This document shows, piece by piece, positions 27,361 to 36,654 of a DNA stretch of 64,000 nucleotides. The notes beneath the pieces were generated by a model. It had not been told where the DNA came from, searched no databases, and was given only the letters and a program-made list of their open reading frames with translations. The translations under genes and the position numbers were made by a program. The stretch is from Qipengyuania spongiae (GTDB taxonomy: Bacteria; Pseudomonadota; Alphaproteobacteria; Sphingomonadales; Sphingomonadaceae), in assembly GCF_026168555.1 (NCBI RefSeq), contig NZ_CP092471.1, positions 1,622,501 through 1,686,500 of the forward strand, in the 5' to 3' direction. Every line of letters starts with the position of its first letter. Within the stretch, counting starts at the first letter, position 1.

Positions 27361-27822
27361 ATGCACCAGCCCGCGCCACTCCGAGGCGAAGCCAACACCA
27401 GCCTCGCGCACATTCTTGCCCATGCAATCCAAACGTCTGACAAGCCCAAGCACCAGATCGCTCGAGAAGTCGGGATCCACCGCGAGACCCTGCTCCGTGT
27501 GATGCGCGGCGATCGGCCGATTGGCCTTGATGAAGCCGCGCGCGTTCTCGAAGTCTGCGGCGCTTTTCCCCGCGCGAGCATGATCCTCGCCTTGGCTGGT
27601 CAGGAGGATCTCGCCTGCGAATGGATGCGCAGCGAAATGGGAGAGTTTCTTGAGGACTTCTTCACGGCCTTGCCAGGTCAGCTCGAACGCACGCTTGGGC
27701 GACGCGTCGAAGATTTGCGGCCCCGGTGGGCGAACGGCACTTCGCAGCTCGTCGCCCGCATGCTTGCCAAGCACATCGATGATTTTGCCAACCGCGACAT
27801 TTCGATGGCGCTGCCGCGCTGA
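27361..27822 (+). CDS. XRE-type helix-turn-helix regulator
   Basis: 153 residues from ATG 27361, which has TGGAG nine bases upstream; a longer upstream start at 27253 would overlap the CTAGG dyad and adds an unlikely leader. An HTH (HQIAREVGIHRETLLRVMRGDRPIGLDEA, split about residues 29-57 of the protein) is followed by a helical C-terminal part (EWMRSEMGEFLEDFFTALP). It is divergent from the pilus operon and shares its control region, so it is a natural candidate for a transfer regulator. That link is inferred. Confidence 0.78.
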   Translation: MHQPAPLRGEANTSLAHILAHAIQTSDKPKHQIAREVGIHRETLLRVMRGDRPIGLDEAARVLEVCGAFPRASMILALAGQEDLACEWMRSEMGEFLEDFFTALPGQLERTLGRRVEDLRPRWANGTSQLVARMLAKHIDDFANRDISMALPR

Positions 27823-27871
27823 TCCAATTCACCTCGGAGGGGACCGAGAAATTGACCCGACTGGAACGATC

Positions 27872-28135
27872 ATGAATGCACATCCCCAGCTTACCGAGAA
27901 CGGCGCCGACGCAGACCCGACTTTACCGCAAGTCCCTCCGCCGGCACGGCTCTTGCGGCTGCCTGAAGTCATCGACCGCGTCGGCTTACGTCGTTCGGCT
28001 ATCTATCAGCGGATGAGCGAAGGCCGTTTCCCGAAATCCCGTTCGCTCGGCCCCAAATGCGCGGTGTGGATAGAGGCGGAAATCGACGCGTGGATCAGAT
28101 CAATTGCGGACAAGCCGCATAGAGACGCTCCGTAA
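27872..28135 (+). CDS. AlpA-family MerR-like regulator
   Basis: 87 residues. The AlpA/excisionase pattern is clear: LLRLPEVIDRVGLRRSAIY then FPKSRSLGP and a final tryptophan segment (EAEIDAWIRSI). These small winged-helix proteins act as prophage or island regulators and excisionases. The gene follows the XRE-type gene by about 50 bp, so the two may be co-transcribed. No integrase gene is near it. The start at ATG 27872 is the first Met after the previous gene. Confidence 0.85.
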   Translation: MNAHPQLTENGADADPTLPQVPPPARLLRLPEVIDRVGLRRSAIYQRMSEGRFPKSRSLGPKCAVWIEAEIDAWIRSIADKPHRDAP

Positions 28136-28172
28136 ACTATCCCGAAAGAAATCATCGCGCTAAGTTGCGCGC

Positions 28173-28865
28173 ATGGTTTATCGATACTCGGCGGGCAATC
28201 CTCTTCATCCTGAAGCCTTGAAAGAGAAGCAGCGGGCGCTGCGCGACGGTTTTTCAACGCCGTTGACCCTTCGCGTTCATCGCGCGCTTTCCTGGCTTCG
28301 TCGGGCTGAAGCAGAACAGGACGACCAGGACATTCGCTTCATCCTGCTCTGGATTGGGTTCAACGCTGCCTACGCCGGTGACGTGGAAGCCTCTGCCAGC
28401 AGCTCAGCGCCCGAAGGCGAGCGTGGACTCTTCCAATCGTTTTTCTCGACATTGGTGAAGTTCGATGGGCGTCACCGCGTCTACGACGCGGTTTGGCAGC
28501 GGTTCAGCCAGGAGATCCGCCTCCTTCTGGACAATCGCTATGTCTACCATCCCTTCTGGCAGCATCAGAACGGTGTGCCAGGATACCAAGACTGGGAACA
28601 CAAGCTCGAGCGCGGTCGCATTGCCATCAACCACGCCCTGCGCGAGCACGACACGGTCAGGATCCTGTCGATCCTGTTCGATCGGCTCTACGTGCTGCGA
28701 AATCAGCTGGTGCATGGCGGCGCGACCTGGAACAGCGATGTAAATCGCGACCAGGTGAGGGACGGAGCATCGCTCCTTGGCTGCCTCCTACCGATCTTCG
28801 TCGATCTGATGATGGACAATCCCCTGCATGAATGGCCGATGCCCAACTATCCGGTCGTGGATTAG
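28173..28865 (+). CDS. HEPN-like protein with RX4H motif
   Basis: 230 mostly helical residues. The segment VLRNQLVHGG carries Arg176 and His181 (R-X4-H), the catalytic signature of HEPN nucleases, placed late in a helical bundle as in Apea-type and related HEPN domains. An earlier conserved-looking segment (FILLWIGFNAAYAG, about 56-70) resembles the first helix of such domains. HEPN proteins are RNases in toxin-antitoxin and abortive-infection systems. The following gene starts within a few bases and is probably co-translated. RNase function is inferred from the motif only. Confidence 0.65.
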   Translation: MVYRYSAGNPLHPEALKEKQRALRDGFSTPLTLRVHRALSWLRRAEAEQDDQDIRFILLWIGFNAAYAGDVEASASSSAPEGERGLFQSFFSTLVKFDGRHRVYDAVWQRFSQEIRLLLDNRYVYHPFWQHQNGVPGYQDWEHKLERGRIAINHALREHDTVRILSILFDRLYVLRNQLVHGGATWNSDVNRDQVRDGASLLGCLLPIFVDLMMDNPLHEWPMPNYPVVD

Positions 28866-28870
28866 GCTGG

Positions 28871-29731
28871 ATGGAGACGATCGACGATCTCGTCGCAGAC
28901 TCGTCTGCGCTCATCGACGGCTATCTCGATCCCGCCGACCGAGAGCAGCTTTACAATCGCATCTGGCATTGCTTGCGCTGGCAACAGCACGATCCCGACG
29001 ACAGGATCATGCAGATCATCATCCGATTGTACGACCTGTTTGTCCGCGTCATGCCCGTGGAACACAGAATGATGATCTATCAGGCGGCGAAGAACGAAGT
29101 CGAGCACCGACGTTTCACGCCAGCGGTCTTCATCGTTTTCATGCAGAACGAGATTGACGAAGGGATTGCGTCGACCGCGACGATCGATCTCTTGGCCTAC
29201 AGCAAGCATGACTGGTCGTCGCTTCCCGTAGGGTTCAAAGCGCTCCTCGGCATTGTCGAACACGGCATGTGCAGAATTCCCGGAGCGTTGTTTGGAGCCG
29301 CAATTACGTTCGGCGATGGCAATCTGCTCATCGTCTTGGACACGATGGCACCGCACATGACCGATCGCCACATCAACATGGCCGCGCGCATGCAGACTGG
29401 ATACGTCCATCATGCGGCGATCCAGTACTGGCTTTCGATCGCTCGCCGCATGGCAACGCGCGAAGACCAAGTCGCTCAATCCGTTGTCGGAAACTGCGCC
29501 AGTGCGCTGGTACGGTACCATCAAACCGCCTTTCAGCCTGTCGTGACCGACATCGAAAGGCTTTACCCGGCGTGGGATTTTGACCCTGCGGTATCGGTAA
29601 AGCAGCATTGGAGTTTCGAGGAATACGGTAAGCTGATCGAGGCGCAGTTATTTGGGATTCACGAGGCTGAAGCCGGGGAGAAGATTTTTGGCGAGGTGAT
29701 CAAGGTTTGGTGTCCTGGCGGCCGCCAATGA
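28871..29731 (+). CDS. Unknown protein paired with the HEPN-like gene
   Basis: 286 residues from ATG 28871, five bases after the HEPN-like stop; an in-frame ATG at 28832 would overlap the preceding gene. The sequence is helical and soluble, with no signal, membrane helix, nucleotide-binding or metal motif that I can identify. It opens METIDDLVADSSALIDGYLD and has histidine-rich stretches (DRHINMAARMQTGYVHHAA). It is not a nucleotidyltransferase of the MNT type that often partners HEPN toxins. Tight linkage suggests an antidote, sensor or partner subunit; none of this is shown by the sequence itself. Confidence 0.6.
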   Translation: METIDDLVADSSALIDGYLDPADREQLYNRIWHCLRWQQHDPDDRIMQIIIRLYDLFVRVMPVEHRMMIYQAAKNEVEHRRFTPAVFIVFMQNEIDEGIASTATIDLLAYSKHDWSSLPVGFKALLGIVEHGMCRIPGALFGAAITFGDGNLLIVLDTMAPHMTDRHINMAARMQTGYVHHAAIQYWLSIARRMATREDQVAQSVVGNCASALVRYHQTAFQPVVTDIERLYPAWDFDPAVSVKQHWSFEEYGKLIEAQLFGIHEAEAGEKIFGEVIKVWCPGGRQ

Positions 29732-29737
29732 AGTCAC

Positions 29738-32419
29738 TTATCCGATCCTCGCCGTCGTCTTACAGGTCGGAAACTCGCTACATCCCAAGAATTCTCCGTA
29801 CTTTCCGTCGATCCTGACCATCTTTCCCCGCTCGCAGGAAGGACATGTGCTTCCCTGTGCGACATTGCCACTCAGGCGGACAGGTGACTCTCCCTTTTTG
29901 CTCTCGTCGCTTTCGATATTCCGCTTGAACTCACACCGCGGCCAAGTGCTGCAACTTTCAAAATCCCCATGGCGTCCAGTCCGTCGTGTGACGACACCTA
30001 CCGAGCATACGGGACATGGCTCAAGTGGCGCCGCGTCTACCGGCTCGATGACAATGGAGCCATTCTTTACCAACTCGATCAGGAAGCGGGATGGCTGCGC
30101 AAGGCTGGTGTAAATTCGGACCTGACGTTTGGCGCGTGTGAGCGCGACGTAAAATAGCCGCCGCTCTTCAGCCATGGGAAAAGGATCTGGCTCGGGCATC
30201 GGGATTTGAAGGACGGGGTCATCCTCAATCTGACTTGGAAAACCGAGATTTCCTTCGACGACATTCAAGAGCATGACATAGTCAGCCTCGAGGCCCTTTG
30301 AAGAATGGACGGTCTTGAAGTCGAGATCGATGCTGTCTGCGAAACGCTCCTTCCATTGCTGCAAGTTCGCGGGCCGATCATTGCGGTACCGACCAAGCAG
30401 CAGGACCGACAGCCTTCCGTTCTTGCCCGGTTCGAGCTTTCCAGCCTTCAGGAAGCGCTGCATTTGAGCAAGCTGTTCGACCAGGTGCTCGTTGGCGCGG
30501 CTCTGATCCTCGAAACCGTAGGCAAAGAGATACTGCCGGGTTTCATAATGATTGTTGCTCGCCACCTCTTTGCGGATTTGAGCCGGGTTGGCCTGAATAA
30601 ATTGACTTGAGACGTCGCAAATCGCCTGCGGGCTCCTGAACGTCCGGTTCAATGTCAGCCGCGTTGCGGCCGGGAAGATCTTTTCGAACTCCGGCATTAC
30701 AGAGTTGTCGGCGCCGGCGAAGCGGTTGATGCCTTGCCAATCATCGCCAACCACACACAAGTGCCTGGATGCCTCATGGGGGCCGGCCAAAGCCTTCAGC
30801 AGGCGGATGCGAGCACGTGAGCTGTCCTGGAACTCATCCGACAGGATGAAAGTGAACGGGTTGCTGTAGCGGCCACTCTCGACATGATCTGCAGCGAGGA
30901 TGAGCATGTCTTCGAAGTCGACGTAGCCACCATCCTTCAGTTTGCTTTCCCAGCCTGCCGCAACGCGTTCGTAGATGCTGACAAATCTGGCTAGCCGATC
31001 CGCATGGGCATTCTTCGACTGAGCCTTCAAAGCTTGCTGCAGATCTGCGTGGCTCAGCCCATTGCTCTTCACGTGCTGCTGAAAGACACGAATTGTCCCT
31101 GCAAGCTGCTGAGGAGTGATCGGCTGCGAACCAGTTGCCTCCCTATCGGGATCGAACTTGATCGTCACACCGCTGTTGGCCAGCTCTGCTTCAAGCAGGG
31201 GCAAGGCGGCTCCACTCGAGATCTGGTCTGAGGTCGTCTCGAAAAGCCTGGTGCCCATCGTTTCATGGAGCTGCCTCTTCCACCGCACGCCTTCGGTGTA
31301 TGACGGCCCGAAATGTTCAGGTGCTTCGCCAGCAGCGTTCAGCGCAAAGTGCTCGTGATAGAGCGCCACATCGGGATAGAAGAAGTCGGGATGATATTGC
31401 CGATGCGTCTCGCTTGCCGTGTCGTGCTCGTAAGGGCGTTCGTATTGGTAGGGAACATGGTGGTAGAACAGCCAGTCGGCGATCAGTCGCTCTTCCTTAC
31501 TTTTGACGATCTCGCCATTGGCTGTCCGGAATCCTCGTCTCCCATTGGCATAGGCGTCAGGCTCAGCCGGTACATTCCAGAGCCCCACATCCCTGCCGTG
31601 GACGGTCCGGAACATATGCCAGTCGTTCTTGAAGGATTGATCCTGCTGGCAGAGCTCATCAATGATGCTGACGATCATCTTGATGTCTTCGCCAGCATTT
31701 TCGACCCAAGGCGCCAATGATGGCTTCTTCCCGGTGGCTTTTGCAATGACGTGCAGACCGAAGCCATGAAATGTCTTGGAGGTTAGTTCGGCCGCGCCCG
31801 CAAGCTCGCTCAAGCGATCTTGGGTCCGCTCGGCCAATTCATTTGCGGCATCAGCGTTGAACGCGAGCAGCAATATCTGGCTGCCTTGCGCCAATCCCTC
31901 GTGAAGAGCGTAGCCTGCCTTGGCAACCATCGTCGATGTCTTGCCAGATCCGGCGGCGGCAACAATTTGTACGCGGCCATCCATGCATACGCACGCTTTG
32001 ACCTGTTCATCCGTCAGCGGATTTTTCTCAATCGTGTCGAAGAAGCTTTTCAGCCTTTCCTTTTGGCGAGCCAGAAAAGTCTGATTGTGCGCTTCGAACT
32101 CGGCGGACAGCTCGTCGCGAATAGGGTCTGTCCGATTGAATCTGTTGAGCCAAGTGGACGGCTGTTCCGGGGCGGGAAATGTTGCAAGAATTCGGTCTAT
32201 GGTGCCGGCGGGGATCCATCCGCTACGGTCTACGGTCGGTTCCCATTGGGCCCGCCATGCTTCGATCTTCTGCTTCCGCTCCGTTTCAGAAGCTTGACGG
32301 TTGGTCGAATAGGAACTGCCTCCGCTCGTTCGAGCCGGCCGAGAAGCGAGGGAATCCTTTTTTTTGGCGCCGCTCAAAGCGCCAGCACCCAGAAGTCCAA
32401 GGAGTATCCACTCGATCAA
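29738..32419 (-). CDS. UvrD-like helicase with nuclease-like insert and topoisomerase-type zinc ribbons
   Basis: 893 residues. A short hydrophobic N-terminus (ILLGLLGAGALSG) is followed by SF1 helicase motifs: Walker A (AAAGSGKT, near 158) and the Walker B equivalent SDEFQDSSR near 530. Between them, about residues 310-400, lies an insert with EERLIADWLFYHHVPYQYE and HPDFFYPD then YHEHF, resembling the Vsr/PD-(D/E)XK insert of helicase-IV-like proteins. The C-terminus has two topoisomerase I zinc ribbons (CPVC..C..C and CPSC..C..C). It converges closely on the previous pair. Likely DNA repair or defence. Confidence 0.82.
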   Translation of the reverse strand: MIEWILLGLLGAGALSGAKKKDSLASRPARTSGGSSYSTNRQASETERKQKIEAWRAQWEPTVDRSGWIPAGTIDRILATFPAPEQPSTWLNRFNRTDPIRDELSAEFEAHNQTFLARQKERLKSFFDTIEKNPLTDEQVKACVCMDGRVQIVAAAGSGKTSTMVAKAGYALHEGLAQGSQILLLAFNADAANELAERTQDRLSELAGAAELTSKTFHGFGLHVIAKATGKKPSLAPWVENAGEDIKMIVSIIDELCQQDQSFKNDWHMFRTVHGRDVGLWNVPAEPDAYANGRRGFRTANGEIVKSKEERLIADWLFYHHVPYQYERPYEHDTASETHRQYHPDFFYPDVALYHEHFALNAAGEAPEHFGPSYTEGVRWKRQLHETMGTRLFETTSDQISSGAALPLLEAELANSGVTIKFDPDREATGSQPITPQQLAGTIRVFQQHVKSNGLSHADLQQALKAQSKNAHADRLARFVSIYERVAAGWESKLKDGGYVDFEDMLILAADHVESGRYSNPFTFILSDEFQDSSRARIRLLKALAGPHEASRHLCVVGDDWQGINRFAGADNSVMPEFEKIFPAATRLTLNRTFRSPQAICDVSSQFIQANPAQIRKEVASNNHYETRQYLFAYGFEDQSRANEHLVEQLAQMQRFLKAGKLEPGKNGRLSVLLLGRYRNDRPANLQQWKERFADSIDLDFKTVHSSKGLEADYVMLLNVVEGNLGFPSQIEDDPVLQIPMPEPDPFPMAEERRLFYVALTRAKRQVRIYTSLAQPSRFLIELVKNGSIVIEPVDAAPLEPCPVCSVGVVTRRTGRHGDFESCSTWPRCEFKRNIESDESKKGESPVRLSGNVAQGSTCPSCERGKMVRIDGKYGEFLGCSEFPTCKTTARIG

Positions 32420-32471
32420 GTTTGCGGTCCCTGCGCTTCAGTCGATGGCATCGGTGACGGAGCCATGCTGC

Positions 32472-33194
32472 TCATATCCAAACATCATCGCAAAGATAAA
32501 CCGGTTCGCCAGTGCCTCCATTCAGTGCATTCCTGAGCTCGGCAAGTTCGTCGCGCTCCACTTCAAGCTTTGGCGGCTTGGGAGGTTTCTGACCCGTTCC
32601 ATGGAAATATGGTTCGAGGTCGGGATCATCGCATACAAGTTCGCTTGCAAAAGCGGCGGTGAAATCAAAGAGATCGACACCCGAGTGATAATACCAGTTT
32701 CTGACAAAGCACCTGCCTTCACCGACTGAGATCGTGATTTGGCGCCCGACGATCCCTGGAATTTCAGGCCCATCGAACGCCTGGAAATCGATCCCATTTT
32801 TGCGGAAAGCAATCACACCGCTGAACTTTGGCAAGGATTTGGCATATACGACCTTCCAGACACTCGATGTCGGTCTGAATGGAAGCCACCCCATGCCCTT
32901 CAGCGCATCAAACAGATCTCCAAGCGTTTCAAGAGAATCGCCTTTGGGCACATCCCTATCGATTACTTGTCGGCCGTCAGCGGTTCGTTGAAATTCGGAT
33001 CGCTTGCCTAGAATGCTGTTGGCACAGTTCCGGTTCAAGAACTCGACGCTATCGAGCTCGGCGACCTTGACGGTCTCCTCCCTCGCCATCTCGACCACGA
33101 CGATGTCACCCTTTCGCAGGTCCCTTCGATGGCAATTGACTGGGTACGTGCGACCGGATTTGGTGAAGCGCACATGTGCGATCCGGTATGACAT
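32472..33194 (-). CDS. Unknown protein upstream of the UvrD-like helicase
   Basis: 240 residues, in the same direction as the helicase gene and 52 bp upstream of it. The N-terminal 60 residues look like a small beta-barrel (RTYPVNCHRRDL, GDIVVVEMARE), as in SH3- or OB-like folds. The middle has an aromatic beta-rich stretch (FRKNGIDFQAFDG) and the C-terminal part is Pro/Lys-rich then acidic. No catalytic motif is evident and I do not recognise a family. Operon placement suggests it works with or loads the helicase; this is inference. Confidence 0.6.
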   Translation of the reverse strand: MSYRIAHVRFTKSGRTYPVNCHRRDLRKGDIVVVEMAREETVKVAELDSVEFLNRNCANSILGKRSEFQRTADGRQVIDRDVPKGDSLETLGDLFDALKGMGWLPFRPTSSVWKVVYAKSLPKFSGVIAFRKNGIDFQAFDGPEIPGIVGRQITISVGEGRCFVRNWYYHSGVDLFDFTAAFASELVCDDPDLEPYFHGTGQKPPKPPKLEVERDELAELRNALNGGTGEPVYLCDDVWI

Positions 33195-33427
33195 CTGGTC
33201 CCCTTGCTTGGATTGGCGCAGCTCTTAAGCGAATTATCCCGCCGTAGCAGAATTTGTCTTTCTTTTCTGTAATTACCGGCCTTCATGGTGAATGTGTCTC
33301 ACCGATCTATCGCTCTTTGCTTCCTCTTGGCGGCATCGGAGGTGATGCCCTGGCGGCAAGGGACCATCCCTGATCGTTTTCAGTTCGGGACGAGGGAAGC
33401 AATCACAGCACGTCCAAATCCGTTTCG

Positions 33428-34537
33428 CTATGTCGCCTTTAGCAGCAGTACAGGTTCTTCCTGCTCCATACGCGCTGCGCTCAACCACTCTCTAGGGGCG
33501 ACGCCATCTTGTGCGAGTTGAGCAAGCGGTGCGGCGCGGGTAGCGGCGACTGCTTCACGTTGGCGCCAGCGCTGGGCGATAGGCGTCGCCTCATTGACTG
33601 CAGCAGCGAGTGCGCCCGCCCACTCCTGTGAAGCGCGGTCGATGGAAGATGGAATACGCGCCATCACCAGATCGGCCTTACCCACGGTGCCGGTCAATCC
33701 CTCGATCTGGCGAGCATTCTCACTTGCCGCCGAGCTTGCTGCCTCGCTTTCGTTGCAGGCCATTAAACAGGCAACCCGCAGGCCTCCTGCTAGTGAGAGT
33801 GCATCGATAATAGGATCCGCCAGCTCGAACTCTGGCGGCATGGCGAAGAGCAATTCGCGTGCGCGCCCCTCAAACCTATCCTGATGGGGGCGCGTCGCCT
33901 GTGCGACGTCAAGCCAGACTTGGGTAGCGCGCTCCTGGTTCGACATTAGCCAGGCTTCCTCAAACAGCTTGACCTGAGATCGCAATGCCGAGAACTCGCT
34001 GGCCAGCTGATCCTGTCGAATGCGCTCCACCGCAGCGAGTATCCGGTCTGTACTTTCTGTAAGCGCAGCCAGAGTTTGCTCGACCCGCGACAGGCGTGCA
34101 TTCATGATCCCGAACCCGACCAGCGACACACCTATTCCCGTTGCGCTGAGCGCCAAATTGGCAACGCCGAGATTTTCCAGCGTCTGCATGCCACTTGCCA
34201 GCGCGTCGACCTTGCTCTCGACCCTTTTAACTCCGCGGCGGATAATCTCATTCTGGACATTCCCGCCGAGCGAGCTTGCCAACTGTGTGCCAGCGACCGC
34301 AGCTCCGGCGATCGGGTTGCCTGTCGTCATGCTCGTTTTGGCGAATGTACTGCCAGCTCCCGACAAAGACTGAAGCAAAGCTCCGGCGGCTCCGGTTTCC
34401 TGAAGATATGAATGTATCTTGCCCTTGAGCGGGCCAGCAGCATGGCGGACGACGGAACCTACGATCCTGAGCTTCCCGGCCTTGATCCCCGTTGCTGCAT
34501 CGAGTGATGCGACGAACATTCCTCCGATGTCGCTCAT
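33428..34537 (-). CDS. Unknown protein with central hydrophobic segment and coiled coil
   Basis: 369 residues from ATG 34537, which overlaps the upstream stop (ATGA). A glycine/alanine-rich N-terminal third (GAAGALLQSLSGAGST) precedes a Lys/Glu-rich segment, one probable membrane helix (VANLALSATGIGVSLVGFGI, about 133-155) and then a heptad-like coiled coil (RLSRVEQTLAALTESTDRIL). The C-terminal half is helical with no catalytic motif. The arrangement recalls membrane-active effectors, but no family is recognised. It forms a two-gene unit with the upstream gene. Confidence 0.6.
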   Translation of the reverse strand: MSDIGGMFVASLDAATGIKAGKLRIVGSVVRHAAGPLKGKIHSYLQETGAAGALLQSLSGAGSTFAKTSMTTGNPIAGAAVAGTQLASSLGGNVQNEIIRRGVKRVESKVDALASGMQTLENLGVANLALSATGIGVSLVGFGIMNARLSRVEQTLAALTESTDRILAAVERIRQDQLASEFSALRSQVKLFEEAWLMSNQERATQVWLDVAQATRPHQDRFEGRARELLFAMPPEFELADPIIDALSLAGGLRVACLMACNESEAASSAASENARQIEGLTGTVGKADLVMARIPSSIDRASQEWAGALAAAVNEATPIAQRWRQREAVAATRAAPLAQLAQDGVAPREWLSAARMEQEEPVLLLKAT

Positions 34538-35211
34538 AGGGCCATGCTCCGCGCCTCGTTGCCTACGCTTTCCACCACTGCGATAAGTTGTCCCATCAAT
34601 GGGGGTGGATCGCCTGCTGGAGCCATCCACGCCGTCTCGATCCGTGCCTGCGCGGAACGGCGGAGACGATCATGGAGACCCGCGCCGCTCTGCAATTTCT
34701 GACTCGCGGCTTCACTTGCCTCCCCGACCACTGAAAGCGCCCAGCTGCCCCATTCCTTCGCACTCTTCACGAGATCCTGGTTGGAGATAGTTTCCATCAT
34801 TGTGGCTAGTCTGCCGGTGGAGGTTGTAACGGATCCCTTAGGTGCATCCACTTTGGGTTCACCTTGGACCTCGGGTTCAAGCGATGGCATTTGGAGCACG
34901 CTCAGGCTTTCCAGCAGCGCATCTGCGAGCGCGTTGTATCCGGGGTTGATCGTACGCAACTGTTCAGCAGCGCCCCCGAACAGCTTCTCAAGCTCGCTGA
35001 CGATTATTTCGCGCATTACAACGTCGACCCTGTCGCGAGTAAAACTGGCAGGATCCCAGAGCGTCTCAACAATCCCGGCCTCCGCAAGGCGCTCTTCCAC
35101 CCCGCGCTTGGCTTCCAATCCAGCACGATTGACGATGCCCCAGATTGCCATGATTAAGTCGTCGCGCCACGCCAGGGTAGCCTGGCGTCTTTCCAGCAAA
35201 TCGAGATCCAT
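34534..35211 (-). CDS. Unknown helical protein, first gene of an overlapping pair
   Basis: 225 residues from ATG 35211, preceded by AAGGGGG at good spacing; a longer upstream start lacks a ribosome site. The protein is helical and acidic at the start (MDLDLLERRQATLAWRDD), has a Pro-rich linker near residue 120 and a Ser/Ala-rich C-terminal half. No membrane helix or catalytic motif is seen. Its stop overlaps the next start by 4 bp, so the two products are made together and probably interact. It is divergent from an unknown membrane-protein gene 105 bp away. Confidence 0.6.
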   Translation of the reverse strand: MDLDLLERRQATLAWRDDLIMAIWGIVNRAGLEAKRGVEERLAEAGIVETLWDPASFTRDRVDVVMREIIVSELEKLFGGAAEQLRTINPGYNALADALLESLSVLQMPSLEPEVQGEPKVDAPKGSVTTSTGRLATMMETISNQDLVKSAKEWGSWALSVVGEASEAASQKLQSGAGLHDRLRRSAQARIETAWMAPAGDPPPLMGQLIAVVESVGNEARSMAL

Positions 35212-35316
35212 CAATTCCCCCTTCTCAAGTGCTAGATTGCGGAAATGTTTGCTGAACACCAATCAAAATTCGCTGGACGGCTGTCGGTGCGACCATTTCT
35301 GACGTAGGAGCACTGG

Positions 35317-36096
35317 ATGGGAGCACGGAAGGGATGCCGTGTGATGATAAATGTCGTTAGCTTTTGCTTACTGGCTGTGCTCCTAGTGCTCACTGTTGGG
35401 CTCTTGGCCGCATTGCTGGAACTCATCGTAAGAGCGGTGCTGACGGTTGGGGTGGCTTTTACCTTCGCTCTCGCTATCGGGATATTTAGCTCATCCGAGC
35501 TGGATAGCGGTGTTGGAAATGGCACCGTCGCCTTTGTGCTCGCTCTAATCCCGACTTTCTACTTCATCAGCCGGATGCGCGCCGCGCAGTCCGCACGGAA
35601 GGTAAGGCAAGGCGGGAATGACCTATCAAGTTGCAAAGATTTCCAGGCAGTCGCCAAGAGGGATTCCACGTTAAAGAGACGCAAAGGACGCAAAGTATCC
35701 TTTGCAGACAAGGCGCTTAGCAAAGCGTGGGATGAAGCGATGCGTCTCGCCCCATGCGCACAACTGGATGCTGCGCGCGAGGCCTGCGCTCAATTCATGT
35801 GCGCCAGCGCGAGCGCCAAGGTGCTTGATGTGGAGGTAATCGATTATACCGTCTTCATTCGTCGTCAGGTTCCCGGGGTGGTGCGCGAAACGATCGAATT
35901 GGTCGCGCTCTTGGAACCACCTGAGCGCGAGCGTGCGATTTCGAATTTGATCGGTGATCTTATCGCCGTTGGTAAAGGCGCTCGCCTTCAACTTGATAGG
36001 CTGGCTAAACCACTGCGGGATCAACTTGCAGCGCGCAGGTTGCGCATGGGTGGCGCAACGGGACAATTACAAGACATACTACGGCCAGAAGGCTGA
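35317..36096 (+). CDS. Unknown membrane protein with two N-terminal helices
   Basis: 259 residues. AGGAG lies six bases before ATG 35317. Two long hydrophobic segments (about 10-60 and 70-88) are followed by a Lys/Arg-rich linker and a soluble C-terminal domain (about 125-250) ending near LRMGGATGQLQD. The domain includes VIDYTVFIRRQVPG but no motif I can name. Divergence from the overlapping unknown pair suggests that the three genes form one module with shared control. Function unknown. Confidence 0.6.
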   Translation: MGARKGCRVMINVVSFCLLAVLLVLTVGLLAALLELIVRAVLTVGVAFTFALAIGIFSSSELDSGVGNGTVAFVLALIPTFYFISRMRAAQSARKVRQGGNDLSSCKDFQAVAKRDSTLKRRKGRKVSFADKALSKAWDEAMRLAPCAQLDAAREACAQFMCASASAKVLDVEVIDYTVFIRRQVPGVVRETIELVALLEPPERERAISNLIGDLIAVGKGARLQLDRLAKPLRDQLAARRLRMGGATGQLQDILRPEG

Positions 36097-36216
36097 ATTC
36101 GGTCAGACTGCTCTGAGTCATCTTGTGCAATTTTGCGACAAAAATGGTCATATAATGTGTGGATCGATGTCGAACTGACTTGCTCCTACCGATCAGGCAG
36201 TTAGCAATGTTCCGTG

Positions 36217-36654
36217 ATGACCAAGCGCCTCAGTAATCTCGATCGCACATTGAAGCTTGTGCACGCGCTTACGCAGAGCATCGAAGGTTTGACTCTCGAC
36301 GAAATGGCGTCCTTGCTTGAGGTCAACCGGCGAACAGTCGAACGCTTGCGAAACGTCATTCTGATTCATTTCGATCTCGAAGAAACAATCGACGGCCGGA
36401 TCAAGCGATTTCGGATTAAGGACAGCCCGGGACGTGCCTATGCAAGGCCGAGTTCTTCTGAGGTTGCTGCACTTCAGTCCGTGGTCGATGCTGGACGCCG
36501 CGAAGGTACGGTCAACAGCGAAGCGCTTGAGAAGTTGCTCTCCAAGATCAAGATTGCCTTCGATAGCGCGGAAAGGCGTCGGCTGGACAACGACCTCGAT
36601 CTGCTCACCCGCCTGTTCCCCGTCAGCACCAATGGCACAGATTTGAGGTTGTGA
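36217..36654 (+). pseudogene. WYL-type HTH regulator truncated by an IS3-family element
   Basis: 145 residues remain from ATG 36217 (a GTG at 36214 is adjacent). The N-terminus is the DeoR/YafY-like winged helix of WYL regulators (KLVHALTQSIEGLTLDEMASLLEVNRRTVERLR), followed by the start of the linker. The WYL ligand-binding domain, which normally makes these proteins about 300 residues, is missing. The TGA stop at 36652-36654 is the first codon contributed by the IS3 tip. WYL proteins are common regulators of defence islands, so its loss may change expression of the neighbours. Confidence 0.75.
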
